64,000 nt of DNA from Prorocentrum cordatum (GCA_963575745.1 CAUYUJ010003447.1:1014728-1078727); one strand, 5' to 3'. Positions 20,180 through 31,002 are shown, counted from the first letter of the stretch. Numbers and translations: made by a program. The notes: generated by a model not told the origin, from the letters alone.

Positions 20180-21290
20180 AGACGACCTGAACCGGGGCGC
20201 AGCTGACAGCCGCAGAACGTAGGAGGAATGCTTCGCCTGAGACCTGGGATCCTCTGGTAGGGTGCAACCAACAGCCGCAGAAGGTGGGCCATTCTTTCGC
20301 CTGAGACGTGCAGCGCGGGGGGCACTGGCCGCGCCTGCCACGGCGGTGGGGGCGCAGCTAACAGCCGCAGGATGCGGGGGGGCAGTTCCTCCTGAGCCAA
20401 TGACGACGCCAAGTTGGGGCACAGCTAACAGCCGCAGGGCGAGGGCGGAATATTGCAACTGAGACACCCCGAAACATGGCCGGAGCGCAGCAGACAGCTG
20501 CATTGAGACGGGGGGGGCACCGCGATTGCATCGCCTGAGACGGGCAGGTTCTCTGGTGGGGTGCAGCCAGCCTCGGGAGGGTGGGGGGTGGTAATCTTCG
20601 CCCGAGACAAGTTTCGCCTGGGATGGGCCGACGTCCAGCGGGGTTAAGTTAGCCGCGGCAGGGCGAAGAGAGACGGCACCACCAGAGGCGCCCTGAGACG
20701 GGATCCAACTAACAGACGCAACGTAGGATGATTGCAGCGCCTGATGCAAAGGCCCTCTGGTAGGGTGCAGCAAACAGCCGCGGGAGGGGGGTAATTGTTT
20801 CGCCTGAGACGCGCAGCCCGGGGTGCACGGGCTGGCCCGCATAAAAAAAAGCAAGGGGCCCGGGGCGAGCTACCGGCCACGGGGCGCGGGGTAGCGGCCC
20901 CGCCTGATGCGCGCCGATGACCAGCATGGCGCATCATGCAGCCGCAGATGGGGGAAACGAAAACACCAGAGACATCCCGAAACACGATCGGAGCGCTGCT
21001 GACAGCCGCAGCGCGGCGGGGGATTGCTTCGCGATTGCTTCGCATGAAACGTCCCGTTTCTCTGGCGGGGCGCAGCTGACAGCCGCAGGAAAATGGGGAA
21101 TGGTTATCTTCGGCTGAGACATACTGACACACTGCATGGGGGCAGCAAGCGGCGGGGTAGCCGAGTGCCGCAGACGGCTGCGAAACGGAAGAGGTGGCCA
21201 GAGGGACCGCCCAGCCCAACCCTCAGGGAGGGGAGGGGAACCACGGCCAGAACCACGCCGGCGCAGCATGCAGCCGCAGCGGCGCGAAGC
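20180..21290. repeat. Degenerate minisatellite, about 14 units of 60-90 bp
   Basis: Each unit has CAGCTAACAGCCGCAG (or close), then a G-rich spacer, then TTCGCCTGAGAC, then often TCTCTGGTAGGGTGCAGC. CAGCCGCAG-type cores are seen near 20205, 20272, 20362, 20428, 20493, 20774, 20945, 21005, 21079 and 21275, with weaker ones near 20570, 20655, 20715 and 20870. The CGCCTGAGAC word recurs at 20235, 20300, 20530, 20600 and 20810. A minus frame is open through 20854-19787 only because the unit lacks stops. Confidence 0.8.
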
Positions 21291-21621
21291 GGGCGGTGGA
21301 CACAATGGCCGAAGCAGACGACCGACGAGGCGGGGCCCCGAGGGCAGCCGACCAGAAGGAGGATAGGACGGCGACCAAGGAGATAATGGGAGCAACAAGG
21401 AGCAGGAGAGGGCGCAGTGAACCCAGAGGGCCCGCCGGGGGAGGTATGCGCACCAGGGCGCGGGGAGGGCGCGGCGCGGAAGGACCGCCCCGTGGCGGCC
21501 AAGCTCTCCTGGGGAGCGGAGTGACGCAGCGAGGTGGCGAGGCTGCGGGGAGCTGCAAAGTGGCTGCCGCGAGGGCACTAGCAGTGGCAGGGGCCAACTA
21601 GGGGCCAAATCTCCAGGCCGC

Positions 21622-22220
21622 CTATAGCGAGACGGGGGAGGCGGCAATCATCCAGGGGGGGGGGGGGCGCGCAGAGTTCCCCAGCGAGGGGGCCCAGCGC
21701 CTGGGGCGGGCCGAAAGCCCCAGCCTGGCGCGTCCAGGGTGGCATTGACACGCCAGAACGTGCGCGCAGTAGCAGGCCGCCGCCGTGACCCCGAGGGTCG
21801 AGTCACGCAGGAACCAGATAGCGACGGCGCGGTCTGTCGGGCCTAGGAGGGCGCCCTGGGCGAACGGGTGCCCAGGTTGCCCCCGGGGCCCGCTGCCCGG
21901 CTTCGCCCGGCGTCGCCCCCTCCGCGCAAACCTTTGCCTTAAACTTTGCCGGGGCTGTCCGCGAGCTTGGCCCCGTCGCGAACGCGCGCGCATCGCCCCC
22001 CGCCAGGCCCCTAGTTGAAGTTCGGTGTTCATGGATAAGACGTCGCACATGAAGCGGGCCCGCTCGTTGGAAACGAACAGGCAGGACTCTGGCTGTCGGG
22101 GCGCAGGGTCGGCGCAGACCCTGCCAGATTGCGCGGGGCACTCGGTCGTCCACTGGTGCCCATGGCCAGTAAAGTAATAGCCCAGCCCCCTCTGGAGCCT
22201 TTCCGACGTGGCTGCGGAGG
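21622..22220 (-). pseudogene. 3'-most coding block of the eroded gene at 21.6-25.9 kb
   Basis: A minus-strand frame from about 22208 down to 21622 reads GLGYYFTGHGHQWTTEC, CLFVSNERARFMCDVLSMN and TELQLGAWRGAMR. After a poorer stretch it reads ALLGPTDRAVAIWFLRDS and GVTAAACYCAHVLACQC before a stop. The first half has clear protein composition with aromatic and Cys/His residues. No family is recognised. It is listed with the upstream blocks because strand and spacing agree, but the interval 22220-23190 in between is G+C-rich and ambiguous, so it could also be a separate gene. Confidence 0.45.
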
Positions 22221-23193
22221 ACAGACCTTTTGAGGGGGGCGCTGTAGACGCACTGGTTAGTCACGGGGTCGCGAAGATCACGTGGGCCTTCGCCCTGAAA
22301 GCTCCAGGAAACGCGGCGCCCAGGTGCTGCGCCAGCCTGGGCGTTGGCGCACGAGGGCCAAGGAGCGGACCGCGGTCGCGATCGGTGGCGCGTGCTGGCG
22401 CTGGCCGGCCCCAGCGCTCCTCAATTTCCCAGCTGGGCCACTCTGTCCACGCTGCCCGATGGCAGCTGCGAGGGCCGCTGCAGCTGGTCTCTCCGCGACG
22501 GCGCGGGCGGCGCTCGCACCGTTCCGGCCCCGGCTCCGCCCGTCTCTCGCGCCAACTGCCGGGCGGGCCCTAGGTGCGCTGGGGGGCCGCGGGGCGCTCC
22601 GCTCAGGCAGGCTCGCGAGGTTCCTGTCATCCCGCCCGGCGAGTCGAGCGCGGGGGGCGCGCGAGACGGCGGCAGACGACCTGGGGGCGCGCGGCTTGTC
22701 TTCGTGCACAGAGCTACCCGAGGAGCGGGTGGCCCCCGCTTGCTCAGAACTCGGTGACGGAGAGAGGGCAACTGGGGCCCCTTTCCGCCCCCTCGGCGCA
22801 GCGGGCGGGTGGCTGCGGGGGGCAGCGCCGGGGTCCACGGGGCCCTCCTCCAAGCGCCCTGCGGCGTCAATGATGCTCGAGCCAGGAGGGGGGCCCCCTG
22901 GGGCCGGGGGCTGGGCATGGGGGGCGGCCAGACAGGTGCTCGCAATCCGCCCGCTGGCGCCGCCAAGGGGATGCAAAATGGCCCGGCGGTGCTACAGCGA
23001 GCGCCGACCGGTTGGAAGTCAGCGGGGGGGCCGGCAGCCGCAGGTGGGCGCCCATCCGGGTCGGCCCGCCCTTTCCGTTGAGCTTCCTGTCGGAGGAGGA
23101 GCAAATCTGTCTGCACAACTCCTGGGTGTCACGCAAAGGGGCCTTCCGGGCAAGCTGCTGCAGTGCCCCAGCGGCGAGCTCGCCTGACCTGAC
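22221..23193. other. Ambiguous G+C-rich interval within the eroded gene
   Basis: Minus-strand candidates such as RDTQELCRQICSSSDRKLNG (23133-23074) look coding, but the following 700 bases give open frames on both strands without preference. It could be a linker or an intron of the eroded gene. Confidence 0.35.
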
Positions 23194-24370
23194 CTACGCC
23201 AGGAAGGCGACGAGGGCGCCCAGAGCGCGCCGCAGGGGTGATGGGCCGCGCGGGGGCCACTTGCTGGAGTACCGGAGCCAGCTGCCCAGCATGGTGGGAT
23301 TCGGGGCTCGCAGGGAGCACGCAGAGCTTCGCGACCGCCCGGGCGGCGGCCAGCCGCTTGCCCTGCCGGCGGGTGTTCTTGGGGGGCAGGTGGGTGCCAC
23401 CCGTTCGCCATGGATCATCTTCAGACAAGGGCGGAGCTGAAGTGGCCCCCAGCTTCCGGGGTCGTCGGAATGCACCGCGCCCTTCCCCTCCAAGATAGCG
23501 TGGCCCCTCCATCGGGCGCCCGAGTGTGGGTGCAGGTCGCGCATGAACTCGAATATCCGAACCTCGATGGGCCTAGTGTCCGGGTCGCCCATTCCCTCCT
23601 CCTTCGCAGCTTCCAGGAAGTTGAAGTCAATGTTCTTCAGTGAAGGCCCTTGGGGCAGGCGGGCTTCGGGCTGCAGGCGGAGCACCTCGTCGGTCTCGCT
23701 GGGCGTGAGAGGGTGGACGTCTGGCTCGAGGGCAGACCTGCCAGGGGCGCCCTCGCTGGCACTCAGTGGATCGGACATGGCGCCGGGGGCCCGGTTGGGG
23801 ACGAGCTCGCCAGGTAGGGGGTGATCGCCAGGGCGGGCGGCGCGGCCCGCGGCTTCTCGTCGGGGGCATGGGGGTTGATGAGGTGCAAGCCCATGTCGAA
23901 TAGCTGGTCGAGCGAGCTGGGCTTGACGCCCCATGCGCGTACGAGGCATGAACGGCGCATCCAGGCGGCGTTCCAGTAGCGGCTAGTCCAGGCCACGGAC
24001 CGATCCGCCCAAGCCAGGTGGCCACCCGCCTCAGCTGACCCGAGCCCGGCGTCAGCCTTCCATGCGAAGCATCCAAGCGCGAGCGCGCCTGCTTCCCAGG
24101 ACAGTGGGGGGGCACTGGGGGGGCAGCTGTCGCACGCAGTCGTGAAGCGCTTGGTCTCGGTGGCGGAATATCCGAACCTGTCGTCATCAATCCGGGTGGG
24201 CGGGGTGGTGGCGCTGGCGTTCTTTGGGGCGTGGAGGCCCACCGGGGCCAGCAGGAAGTCGCTCAGGTTGCCAGCGGCTGTTGCGGCGGGGAGCGCCGAG
24301 ACCGTGAGCCGGGAGGCAGTGGGGGGAAACTCGTGCACGGGCGAGAGCCGGGGGTGGGTTCCTGGCCAGG
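23194..24370 (-). pseudogene. Middle coding blocks of the eroded gene
   Basis: Two overlapping minus frames succeed one another. From about 24370 to 23815 the frame reads NLSDFLLAPVGLHAPKNA, RIDDDRFGYSATETKRFTTA, CFAWKADAGLGSAEAGGHLA and SSLDQLFDMGLHLINPHAPD. A frame change near 23815 then gives LTPSETDEVLRLQPEARLPQ, GPSLKNIDFNFLEAAKEEGM and IEVRIFEFMRDLHPHSGARW down to about 23480. The balanced amino-acid usage shows true coding origin. Function is unknown. Confidence 0.5.
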
Positions 24371-24907
24371 GCGACCGTCTGGACGCAGTCGTTGCAGGAG
24401 CAGTCCGCGGGCACCATGTGCCCGTCCCTCTCCGCAGCCGCCGTCCAACGCGAGGCGCAGAGCCACGCATGCGGAGTCCAGCCCGTTCGCATGCGCCTGG
24501 AGGCGGTCAGTCGCAAGATGCGTCCTTATATCGTCGTTCCACCAAGTGCCCTCGAAGTGCTGGTGATGGGCGTCGTAGCAAGCGTCGCATCTGCACCTGG
24601 CCGCCTTCCGATCCGTGCTGAAGCGAGTGTCGCCTGGTGCATGGTAGGGTGGGATCTTGCATGCGCTGTGGAGCGGAGCTGGTGGTAGGGCTCTGTCGAT
24701 AGGGGTGAGGCCAGAAGAGAATCCCCCGCAGAGGAAGGTAATCTCGGAGGGGCAGTCCTTTGGCCTAGGGGCGCACTCCTTGCCTGTGCACTCGTGGTGA
24801 AAGACCAGATGCTGCACTCGGTGTGCGAGAGGGTACTGATGTTCAGGCTTCACGATCCTTTCCAGGACCAGCATCGGGGCCTTGGGCTTGAAGGTGAAGG
24901 ACTCCAT
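24263..24907 (-). pseudogene. Cys/His-rich coding block of the eroded gene
   Basis: This frame starts MESFTFKPKAPMLVLERIVK and reads HRVQHLVFHHECTGKECAPR, PSEITFLCGGFSSGLTPI, RKAARCRCDACYDAHHQHFE and GTWWNDDIRTHLATDRLQAH. The clusters HHECTGKEC and CRCDACYDAHHQH could bind zinc, but they match no motif I know. The next block overlaps its last hundred bases in another frame. The upstream block (HGKLEKLIDTVAKVV, about 25010-24960) ends where this one starts. Confidence 0.5.
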
Positions 24908-25400
24908 GCCTTGAGGGTGGTCGGGCAGCCGGCGTCCTTGGCGGGTGGATGGTGGTGGGCGGTGGTGACCACCTTGGCCACGGTGTCAATCAACTTCTCC
25001 AACTTCCCGTGTAGCTGGCGTGCGTCGGACAATTGAAGCCCCCATAAAGAGACGAACTGCATCCAGAGTGGTGGTGACCGTCCTGCCACGGGCAGCAAAC
25101 CCCAATAATGGACTCCTGTTGGGGGGTTGCGAAGCGTCACGGATTTTTGTTTGCGGCCTCGCGAGCTTGACCGGGACTCCCTCCTGGTCCTGGATGCCGC
25201 TCACGAGGCCGACTGGCGCTGCATCGACCCACTTCAATTTCTCCTCCAGGATGCTGACCGTGTTGCCAGCGGTGCGGTCGCAACACATCAGAATGCTTGC
25301 CGCCAGCTTGTCGCCCATCTTCTTCTCGCGCGCAGTGTTGCAACCGCTGGCGAATGATCTCCGGATGCCGCGAAGCAGCTGGACATCAAGGAGGCTCCTG
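24905..25400 (-). pseudogene. Second coding block of the eroded gene
   Basis: From about 25400 to 25050 the minus frame reads LLDVQLLRGIRRSFASGCN, KKMGDKLAASILMCCDRTAG, NTVSILEEKLKWVDAAPVGL and VSGIQDQEGVPVKLARPQTK. Near 25050 it switches to QFVSLWGLQLSDARQLHG and KLEKLIDTVAKVVTTAHHH to about 24905. The LEEKL and LHGKLEKLIDTV runs are helix- or coiled-coil-like. No domain is recognised. Confidence 0.5.
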
Positions 25401-25856
25401 CTGTTTGGTCGTCGTACTGAGAATGATGGTCCGTGCACCACTCTCTTCCGTGGATTTGGCTTCGGTATGTTTCCACGCCGTCGCGGCATTAGCACTCCGA
25501 GCAGCCAAACCCAAAGCCTCGCGCAGCTTAAGCACCAAAAGCCATAACCCCCAAGATGCAAAATTAGCCGTGGTTGTGTCCAACGCTCGCAAATCACGTA
25601 GCACATGGCAAGGTAGCCTCACAGCTGCAACCCGCTGGGCCTGAAAGCCCTTGCTGATAATAGCCGTCCCAAGCAACTCAGAAGCCCCCAAGGCTGCGAG
25701 TTGCATGCCTGCAACTAGGCGTGCAACTTCTTCGTGTGCTGGTGCGCCAGCGACCTGCTTGTCAGAGACGAAGCGCAAGCCAATACAAGCAAATACCAAT
25801 GACGCTGCCGCATGCGCACCGCGGCAGTGGACGAGACAGTCACCATGTCGCAGCAC
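25386..25856 (-). CDS. First coding block of a leader-marked retrocopy, hypothetical protein
   Basis: A 156-codon minus frame is open from the relict leader to a TGA stop at 25386. It reads SLVFACIGLRFVSDKQVAGA, EEVARLVAGMQLAALGASEL, LGTAIISKGFQAQRVAAVRL, FASWGLWLLVLKLREALGLA and AWKHTEAKSTEESGARTII. Two hydrophobic, helix-like runs could be membrane-associated. In this frame the 5' end has no ATG: the codon at 25856 is GTG, and an ATG lies one frame off at 25859-25857, so the true start is uncertain and an early frameshift is likely. The relict spliced leader ends 16 bases upstream, which supports an mRNA origin. Function unknown. Confidence 0.5.
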   Translation of the reverse strand: MLRHGDCLVHCRGAHAAASLVFACIGLRFVSDKQVAGAPAHEEVARLVAGMQLAALGASELLGTAIISKGFQAQRVAAVRLPCHVLRDLRALDTTTANFASWGLWLLVLKLREALGLAARSANAATAWKHTEAKSTEESGARTIILSTTTKQQEPP

Positions 25857-25872
25857 ATAGCCGCTTGAGCCG

Positions 25873-25894
25873 CTTGAGCCGCAATGGCTACGGA
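25873..25894 (-). other. Relict dinoflagellate spliced-leader sequence
   Basis: Read on the minus strand from 25894, the sequence is TCCGTAGCCATT, then GC, then GGCTCAAG. It agrees with the published dinoflagellate spliced leader at 20 of 22 positions; the two mismatches replace TT by GC. A second partial leader end, CGGCTCAAG, follows at once (25872-25864). Nested partial leaders like this are the known sign of mRNAs that were reverse-transcribed, reinserted and trans-spliced again. It stands just 5' of the coding block at 25856-25386 on the same strand. Confidence 0.7.
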
Positions 25895-25904
25895 CCTTTT
25901 CCTA

Positions 25905-26035
25905 TCCTTCCTCCTTCTCTTCCGCCTCCTCCTCCTCCTCCGCCTCCTCCTCCTCCTACGCCTCCTCCTCCGTTGCCTTCCTCTTCTTCCTCATCATTCT
26001 CCACCTCCACTTCCTCCTCCTCTTCCTCCCGAATG
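25905..26035 (+). repeat. CTC/CCT-rich polypyrimidine tract
   Basis: Mostly CCTCCT and CTTCCT words with few purines. Upstream of the leader-marked gene on its own strand it is a GAGGAGG tract. Confidence 0.85.
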
Positions 26036-26984
26036 GGCCAGAACAGATGGACTCGGAGGAGCGCGCCGCTTCGCCGATGACGTCACGCTCCCAACGATGT
26101 CGTCATCGACGAGGCCGCCGTCATTGTCTTGATCGTACCTTCTCCCTCCTCAACCTCCCTGAATGTGTCATTCCTCGTTCCTCGAATCGCTGTCACTATT
26201 CATACCCGCACGGACCAGTTAGCTACTGCTAACTCTGTCTGCCAGCCCTCGCAATGATCCTACCACTGCGACGTCTAACAGTGCTGTTGCTGACGGATGT
26301 CCGTACTACTACCACTACTTCCCCTCCTTGCCAGATTCCCGCCCCCTTCCAAATATTGTCTCATCACATTCGTTGTCTTCGCTCCAAATAGCAGGCCTCG
26401 GTAGACGCATCAGGGTCCACGTCCCAGTGCTGCATGATCCTGGACGCAGGGCGGGCTCCTTCCTCATTCTTCCATTCTAGTATCGTCACGGTTCTTCCCC
26501 TTAACCATCGTCACTAGCTGTGAATCGCCGCCCCCATCGACCCCCCACCCGAACCCACTCACGCATACACGGTCGCGTGCTCGTTCCTCTCCCACACTAC
26601 CATCCCCACCTTGTGTCACACTGTACCAGCCACACACAAACACTTCATTGCCCAATCAGCGACGCAGGTTCGCGTTGGCACCGCGCACGCACAAGCACAA
26701 TGTTCCTCCTCTGGCGAAGTGACGTCTCTGTCGCAAAACCTTGCATGTGCCACATACAAGCTGGTTTCCCCAATGTGGATGGAAGGCCAGCGGTGAGCCC
26801 AGCCCGCCTGCAGATTGGGTTGAGCACGCGGGTGGACGAGGCGCACTCGCAATGGATCGCGCGATTGCAAGCGGCAAAAGGTCGGGCAGATGACGCCAGG
26901 TCGCAGGGGGACATAAACCTGCGTGAGCGGCCGAAGGCACCGCGAGGACGCGGTGCTGACCCAGGGGCCGACGAACGTCCTCAC
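26036..26984. other. No supported gene
   Basis: Moderate G+C, pyrimidine-rich on the plus strand up to 26500. The rest is unique sequence. A short minus run GDVTSPEEEHCACACAVPT near 26700 is not enough to call. Confidence 0.5.
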
Positions 26985-27062
26985 ACACACGCAAACACAC
27001 ACACACACATCCTCACACGCACACGCACACACACACACGCACACACACACACACACACGCGA
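26985..27062 (+). repeat. Microsatellite (AC)n with GC interruptions
   Basis: CACACACGCAAACACACACA-type sequence over 78 bases. Confidence 0.96.
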
Positions 27063-27592
27063 GTCGAAACTTTATCCTGTCCGGGCCAAACAGCTGACAT
27101 CGTGGGGTCGACTCTGGAACATACGCGGCAGCAGAAGGACGCAACACGAATCGCGCAAGACAGTGGCTGTTCGCGCCTTGACGCCTTGCTGGTTAGACCT
27201 GGAAGTTGAACTTCCGTTGGGGTGCGGCGCGGCCGTGTTGTTCGCCGCATCGCCGGAATCGAGCTCATGGAGTCGTTTCTTGGAGGTCGCGTCCCCACCA
27301 TGCACCAGTCCTGGCCCGCGCGTCAACGAGCACAGTGCCAATTTTTCGGATGAGGATGTCCACAACACGTGCGTTTCTTCCGTTGCCATGTCGCCTGAAG
27401 CGGGCCCCGCGCGCACGCAAACGCCATCCATTCTCGAAGTGGGGGCGCGCGCCGATCCCATTGTCCAGGGAGCGCGCGATCGTCTGAACTGGGAAACGGA
27501 GGCACAAAAAGAGGGAAACGGAAAAAGGAAGGGAATCGGAGGGGGGTTGTCAGGACCTTTCGGCCGGTGCCGCCGACCCTCAAAGGAGACGA

Positions 27593-27655
27593 CGGCGATG
27601 ACGACGTCGACGACGACGACAACGGCGGCGGCGACGACGACGACGCTGACGTGGG
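27593..27655 (+). repeat. (GAC)n trinucleotide tract
   Basis: GACGACGGCGATGACGACG-type triplets, imperfect, 63 bases. The upstream region 27063-27592 has no supported gene. Confidence 0.85.
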
Positions 27656-27659
27656 TCAG

Positions 27660-28335
27660 AGTCCTCAAGGATGTTTCTTGGGGCCTCTCCGGAAGGCTCT
27701 CGGGGGCGTGTGTGGAGTAGTCCCACCCGCCCTCTGGGCGTATGTAGGTGGCCCGGCGATATGTGTTGTTCCCTCTTCCCAAACCCCTCTTCCCCCCGGG
27801 GAACGGTACCATCCCCCTCCCCTCCCAGGGGTCTGGGCGGGGGGGTCGCGAGTCATCAGAAGAACTTTTGTCGCTCAAAATGGCTCCGGCACGGAATCCG
27901 TTGCTCCAAGATGGTTTCCAACAGGGCTCCAGATAGCGCAAGATCCCTCAATATTATCTCCACAATGGCTCCAAGACGCCGCAAGTGGGCTTCAAAACGG
28001 TTCTGGTGCCAAGACCCCACAGGACCTCCCCGAGAAGACAAAATCCTTCAAACACCGGAGGAAAATCAACGAGTGTTGCTTTTTCGCCCGTTCGCTTCCG
28101 AGTGTTGAGTGTTGGTTTTTGGGGCGTCAAGGAGGCCCCAAGATGGCCAAATAAAGCTTCAAGAGGGGCCCAAGATGCCCCCAATGCGGCCCCAAGACCG
28201 CAAAAAAAACGCCCCGATAAGGGGGCCAACAGCGTCCCAATAACGCTAGCACCGCGGCAGCACCAAGAGACCTTCCAGGCCCCCAAAAGAGCCCCAAGAG
28301 AGCTCCAAGAGGCCCCCCAAAGGGCCCCAATAACT
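27660..28335. repeat. Dispersed repeat family B, mixed-orientation fragments
   Basis: TTTCTTGGGGCCTCTCCGG at 27674 is plus-oriented. From 27870 on the units are reversed: TCAAAATGGCTCCGGC, CCAAGATGGTTTCC and ACAATGGCTCCAAGACGCC. The insert block follows (CAAAATCCTTCAAACACCGG at 28039-28058, then AAAATCAACGAG). Then come GAGGCCCCAAGATGGCC and AAGAGCCCCAAGAGAGCTCC. The change of orientation inside the block suggests nested insertions. Confidence 0.65.
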
Positions 28336-28339
28336 CCCC

Positions 28340-30144
28340 TCACCTTGCTTCCAGCGATCTCTCTGTTCACCCTGGTGGCTCGCGCTGTTTCACTAGATGT
28401 GTGTTTTTGCACCTCTTCCCGTCTCCGAAATGGATGGTGGGGATAATTATTTGATCGCGACCGCACCGAAAGCAGTCGGGCGGCGCCCATGGGCGCAACG
28501 AACTAGCGGCGGCATACATCACGCGCGATTGGCAAGGGAAGGACAAGACAAGAGGAGGGGACGCCGGGGGGGGGAACAAACAGGACGCGGGCCTCGCCGT
28601 CGCTCAGAAGAGGGCGCCATCGACCGGGAAGAAGTTCCAGGCGAGCTGCATCGCCAAAATGACAATGATTCAAATTGAACGACACCTCGAACGTGCAGAG
28701 GGTGGATACCACCGGCAAAACCCACCACGCACTGCAGCGCCAGGACCAATGGTACCGCTGATGCAAATGGTGGCCGTGTCGCACGACCCGGCTGGCAACG
28801 ACAAGCGCCATGCGGGCGCTCAACGGACCGGAGTCCGGATCACCAGACACCGTCAGGGACAGGTGTCGAGACTGCATGCCAGCTGGGTGGGTGCAGGCGG
28901 GCGCACGCGCACCGTAGGCATGTGGACCCTGTTTGGGGACCGTCGGGGAGGAACCCGCACGGAAGGGGGTGACCGAGAGGCTAGCCGACCCCAGGCCGGG
29001 GAGGGGTGCCGCGGGCCACGGGCCGTAGGCCGAGGCGGAGAGGCATCAGAGGGCTGGCGGGCAACCGAGTGGGCCGGTTCGCGCCAGCCGTGCGGCAAGG
29101 GGGAGCCCGAGCGGCGCCTTGAGCCGGGCAAGGGCCGCTGGGCGGGGCGCCGTGGGGGAGCAGGCCACGGCAATGAAACGCCTCGGACGCCCCAGAGACC
29201 CCGAGTCAGAGACGGGGGCAGAGCGCCGAGGGGGGCCCCGGGCGACCCACGCTGGGCGAGGGGCAAGGGGGGTGGCCCGGCGCCAGGGGGCGAGGAGCCA
29301 CAAACGACCCACTGACAGGGGCGCACTGGGAGGCCGGGCGCGAGCCGCTAGCCCCAGCTGGGCACGCGCCTGGCGGTATTGGGCACGAGGCCTGGGCGGC
29401 CGCCCAGGCCTTTCTCTGGAGGGGCCGAAAGTAGGGCGGGACAGGAACCCGGCAGGCAAAGGGGGGAAAGAGCCCGAGGGCGGGCCTCTCAGCCGCAGGG
29501 AGCTGGCAAGAACGCCGGCGCCCGCAGGGAGGAGTCGCGCAAAAGGCGGACGAGGGGGCGACGAACGGTCGCATATATGGGTAAGGAGTGGCAGAAGCGG
29601 CGGAAGCGAGGTGGCGTCGCGGCCAACGGCCGCATGAAATGGGGTGACTGCGAGGGAGGAGCGAGGGCCCCGGAGGGGCGCCAAGGGGGCCCGAGGGAAG
29701 GTAGCGCACCCAGGGGGGGTATGCGACAGTGCAGCAGAAGTGCGGCTCTCAGCCGTGAGTAGCACCGTGCGAGGGAGGCAGACCCTCAAACCCGGAAGCG
29801 CGGGAAAGGGCGGGAGCGGGGGCTGCGTTTGTGCACCCTGGCCTCTGGAAGGCCGGGGGGATAAGGCAGCTAGGGCGCACGTCCTGGGGTGGTTGTCGAA
29901 CACACCCGCTTGCGGATAGGTCTGGTGTGCTGAGGAAACCTTGGGCGTGAAGCAATGGTGGGGCGCCGAACCGGTGGTGGGGATAATTTCTTTTGGTCGG
30001 CGGCTCCTTGGCGAAGGTCGAGAAGCGGGGCAACGTTCGGGGCGCGGAACGAAGATAATTGGCCGCAGTGGCGTATGCACATGCAAAGGACAAAATGACC
30101 CACATGGGTGATGGGGATACGCGAAGAGTGAAGACTTGATGGGG
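28340..30144. other. No supported gene
   Basis: Very G+C-rich from 28860 to 29760, where several frames stay open on both strands (a minus frame is open from 30197 to 29046). Codon content reflects base composition only. TTGATCGCGACCGCACCG near 28451 and TCGATCGCGACCGCAGGCGG near 19462 share a short word. Confidence 0.5.
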
Positions 30145-30535
30145 CCTTTTAAGATCATCTGGAAACCTCTTGGGAGCCTCTTGGTTTGGGCTGTCAAGAA
30201 ATCCTCTTGGGCGGCTGTCGCGGGACCCTCTGGGAGGCTTCTCTTGGACCGTCTTGGGGCGATGTTGGGGGCCTCTTAGGCCGTCTTCGAGCGGCGGGAA
30301 GCGGAGAAGGCGAGAACACCCAAATGCTTCAAAAACTGAAGGGGCATCAACAAGTTGTGTTTCTTGGGGCTCTCTCAGGAAGTGTTCTTGAAGTCCTATT
30401 AACACATGTTAAATGTCTCCTGGGCAACCTGGAGGGCGTGAAAACGTTTGGGGCCGATCGTTTGGCGATTGGGGGCCCTCTGAGACCGTGTCGGGGACCT
30501 CTTGGGCCATTCTTGGCTTGGCTTGCTTGGTACTA
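30145..30535 (+). repeat. Dispersed repeat family B copy
   Basis: ACCTCTTGGGAGCCTCTTGG, TTGGACCGTCTTGGGGCG, the insert block (CACCCAAATGCTTCAAAAAC, then GTTGTGTTTCTTGGGGCTCT) and GACCTCTTGGGCCATTCTTGG follow the order of the 14-kb copies. Confidence 0.75.
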
Positions 30536-30542
30536 ATTGCGG

Positions 30543-30625
30543 CCCCAGGACCCCCAGGCGGGGATGCGTATCTGACAGGGGGCCCGCCCCCTGTGAGATG
30601 CGAGTGTGACCCAGGACCCCCCTGA
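30543..30625. repeat. Imperfect inverted repeat around GGGGGCCCGCCCCC
   Basis: GCGTATCTGACAGGGGGC pairs with GCCCCCTGTGAGATGCGA with two mismatches, and the outer flanks (CCAGGACCCCC and GACCCAGGACCCCC) also partly correspond. It could be a small foldback element. Confidence 0.6.
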
Positions 30626-31000
30626 CCCCAAACGGGGAGGGATCAAAGGGAAGGGGCTTCCCTTCGATTCGATTACCACATTGCTGTCCTTTTCTCTCGC
30701 TGACACCTGAGGAGGAGGGCAGGGAAAGGGCACGACGGAGACGACGACTGACGGAGGCGACAACGCCAACGGATAGACCCCTCACACTTGTTACGTCGGC
30801 GGCTAGGCAGAGTCACTGCGCTGGCGAGGAGGCGAAACGGGGCTGCCGTTAACCATGCAAGGAGGGGAGCAGAAGACGACGAAGCGACGGCCGAAAGGAG
30901 GAAGCGGGCTGGGGCCGCTCAGGGGTACAGGTCGTTCCCAGGGGCGCGTGGCGCGCGTCACCGCTCTGGGCTGGAAAAGAGTCAGTTTCCTACGCAGACC

Positions 31001-31002
<2 letters not shown>
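30626..31002. other. No supported gene
   Basis: Unique purine-rich sequence without coding signal before the (AC)n tract. Confidence 0.5.

Noticed and set aside
19787-20854. Minus-strand ORF of 355 residues
   Set aside because: It runs through the 20.2-21.3 kb minisatellite; the repeat unit lacks stops in this frame and the translation is Pro/Ala/Ser-rich repeat.
29046-30197. Minus-strand ORF of 383 residues
   Set aside because: Several frames on both strands are open in this very G+C-rich stretch; composition is Arg/Pro/Ala/Ser as expected from base content, with no motif.
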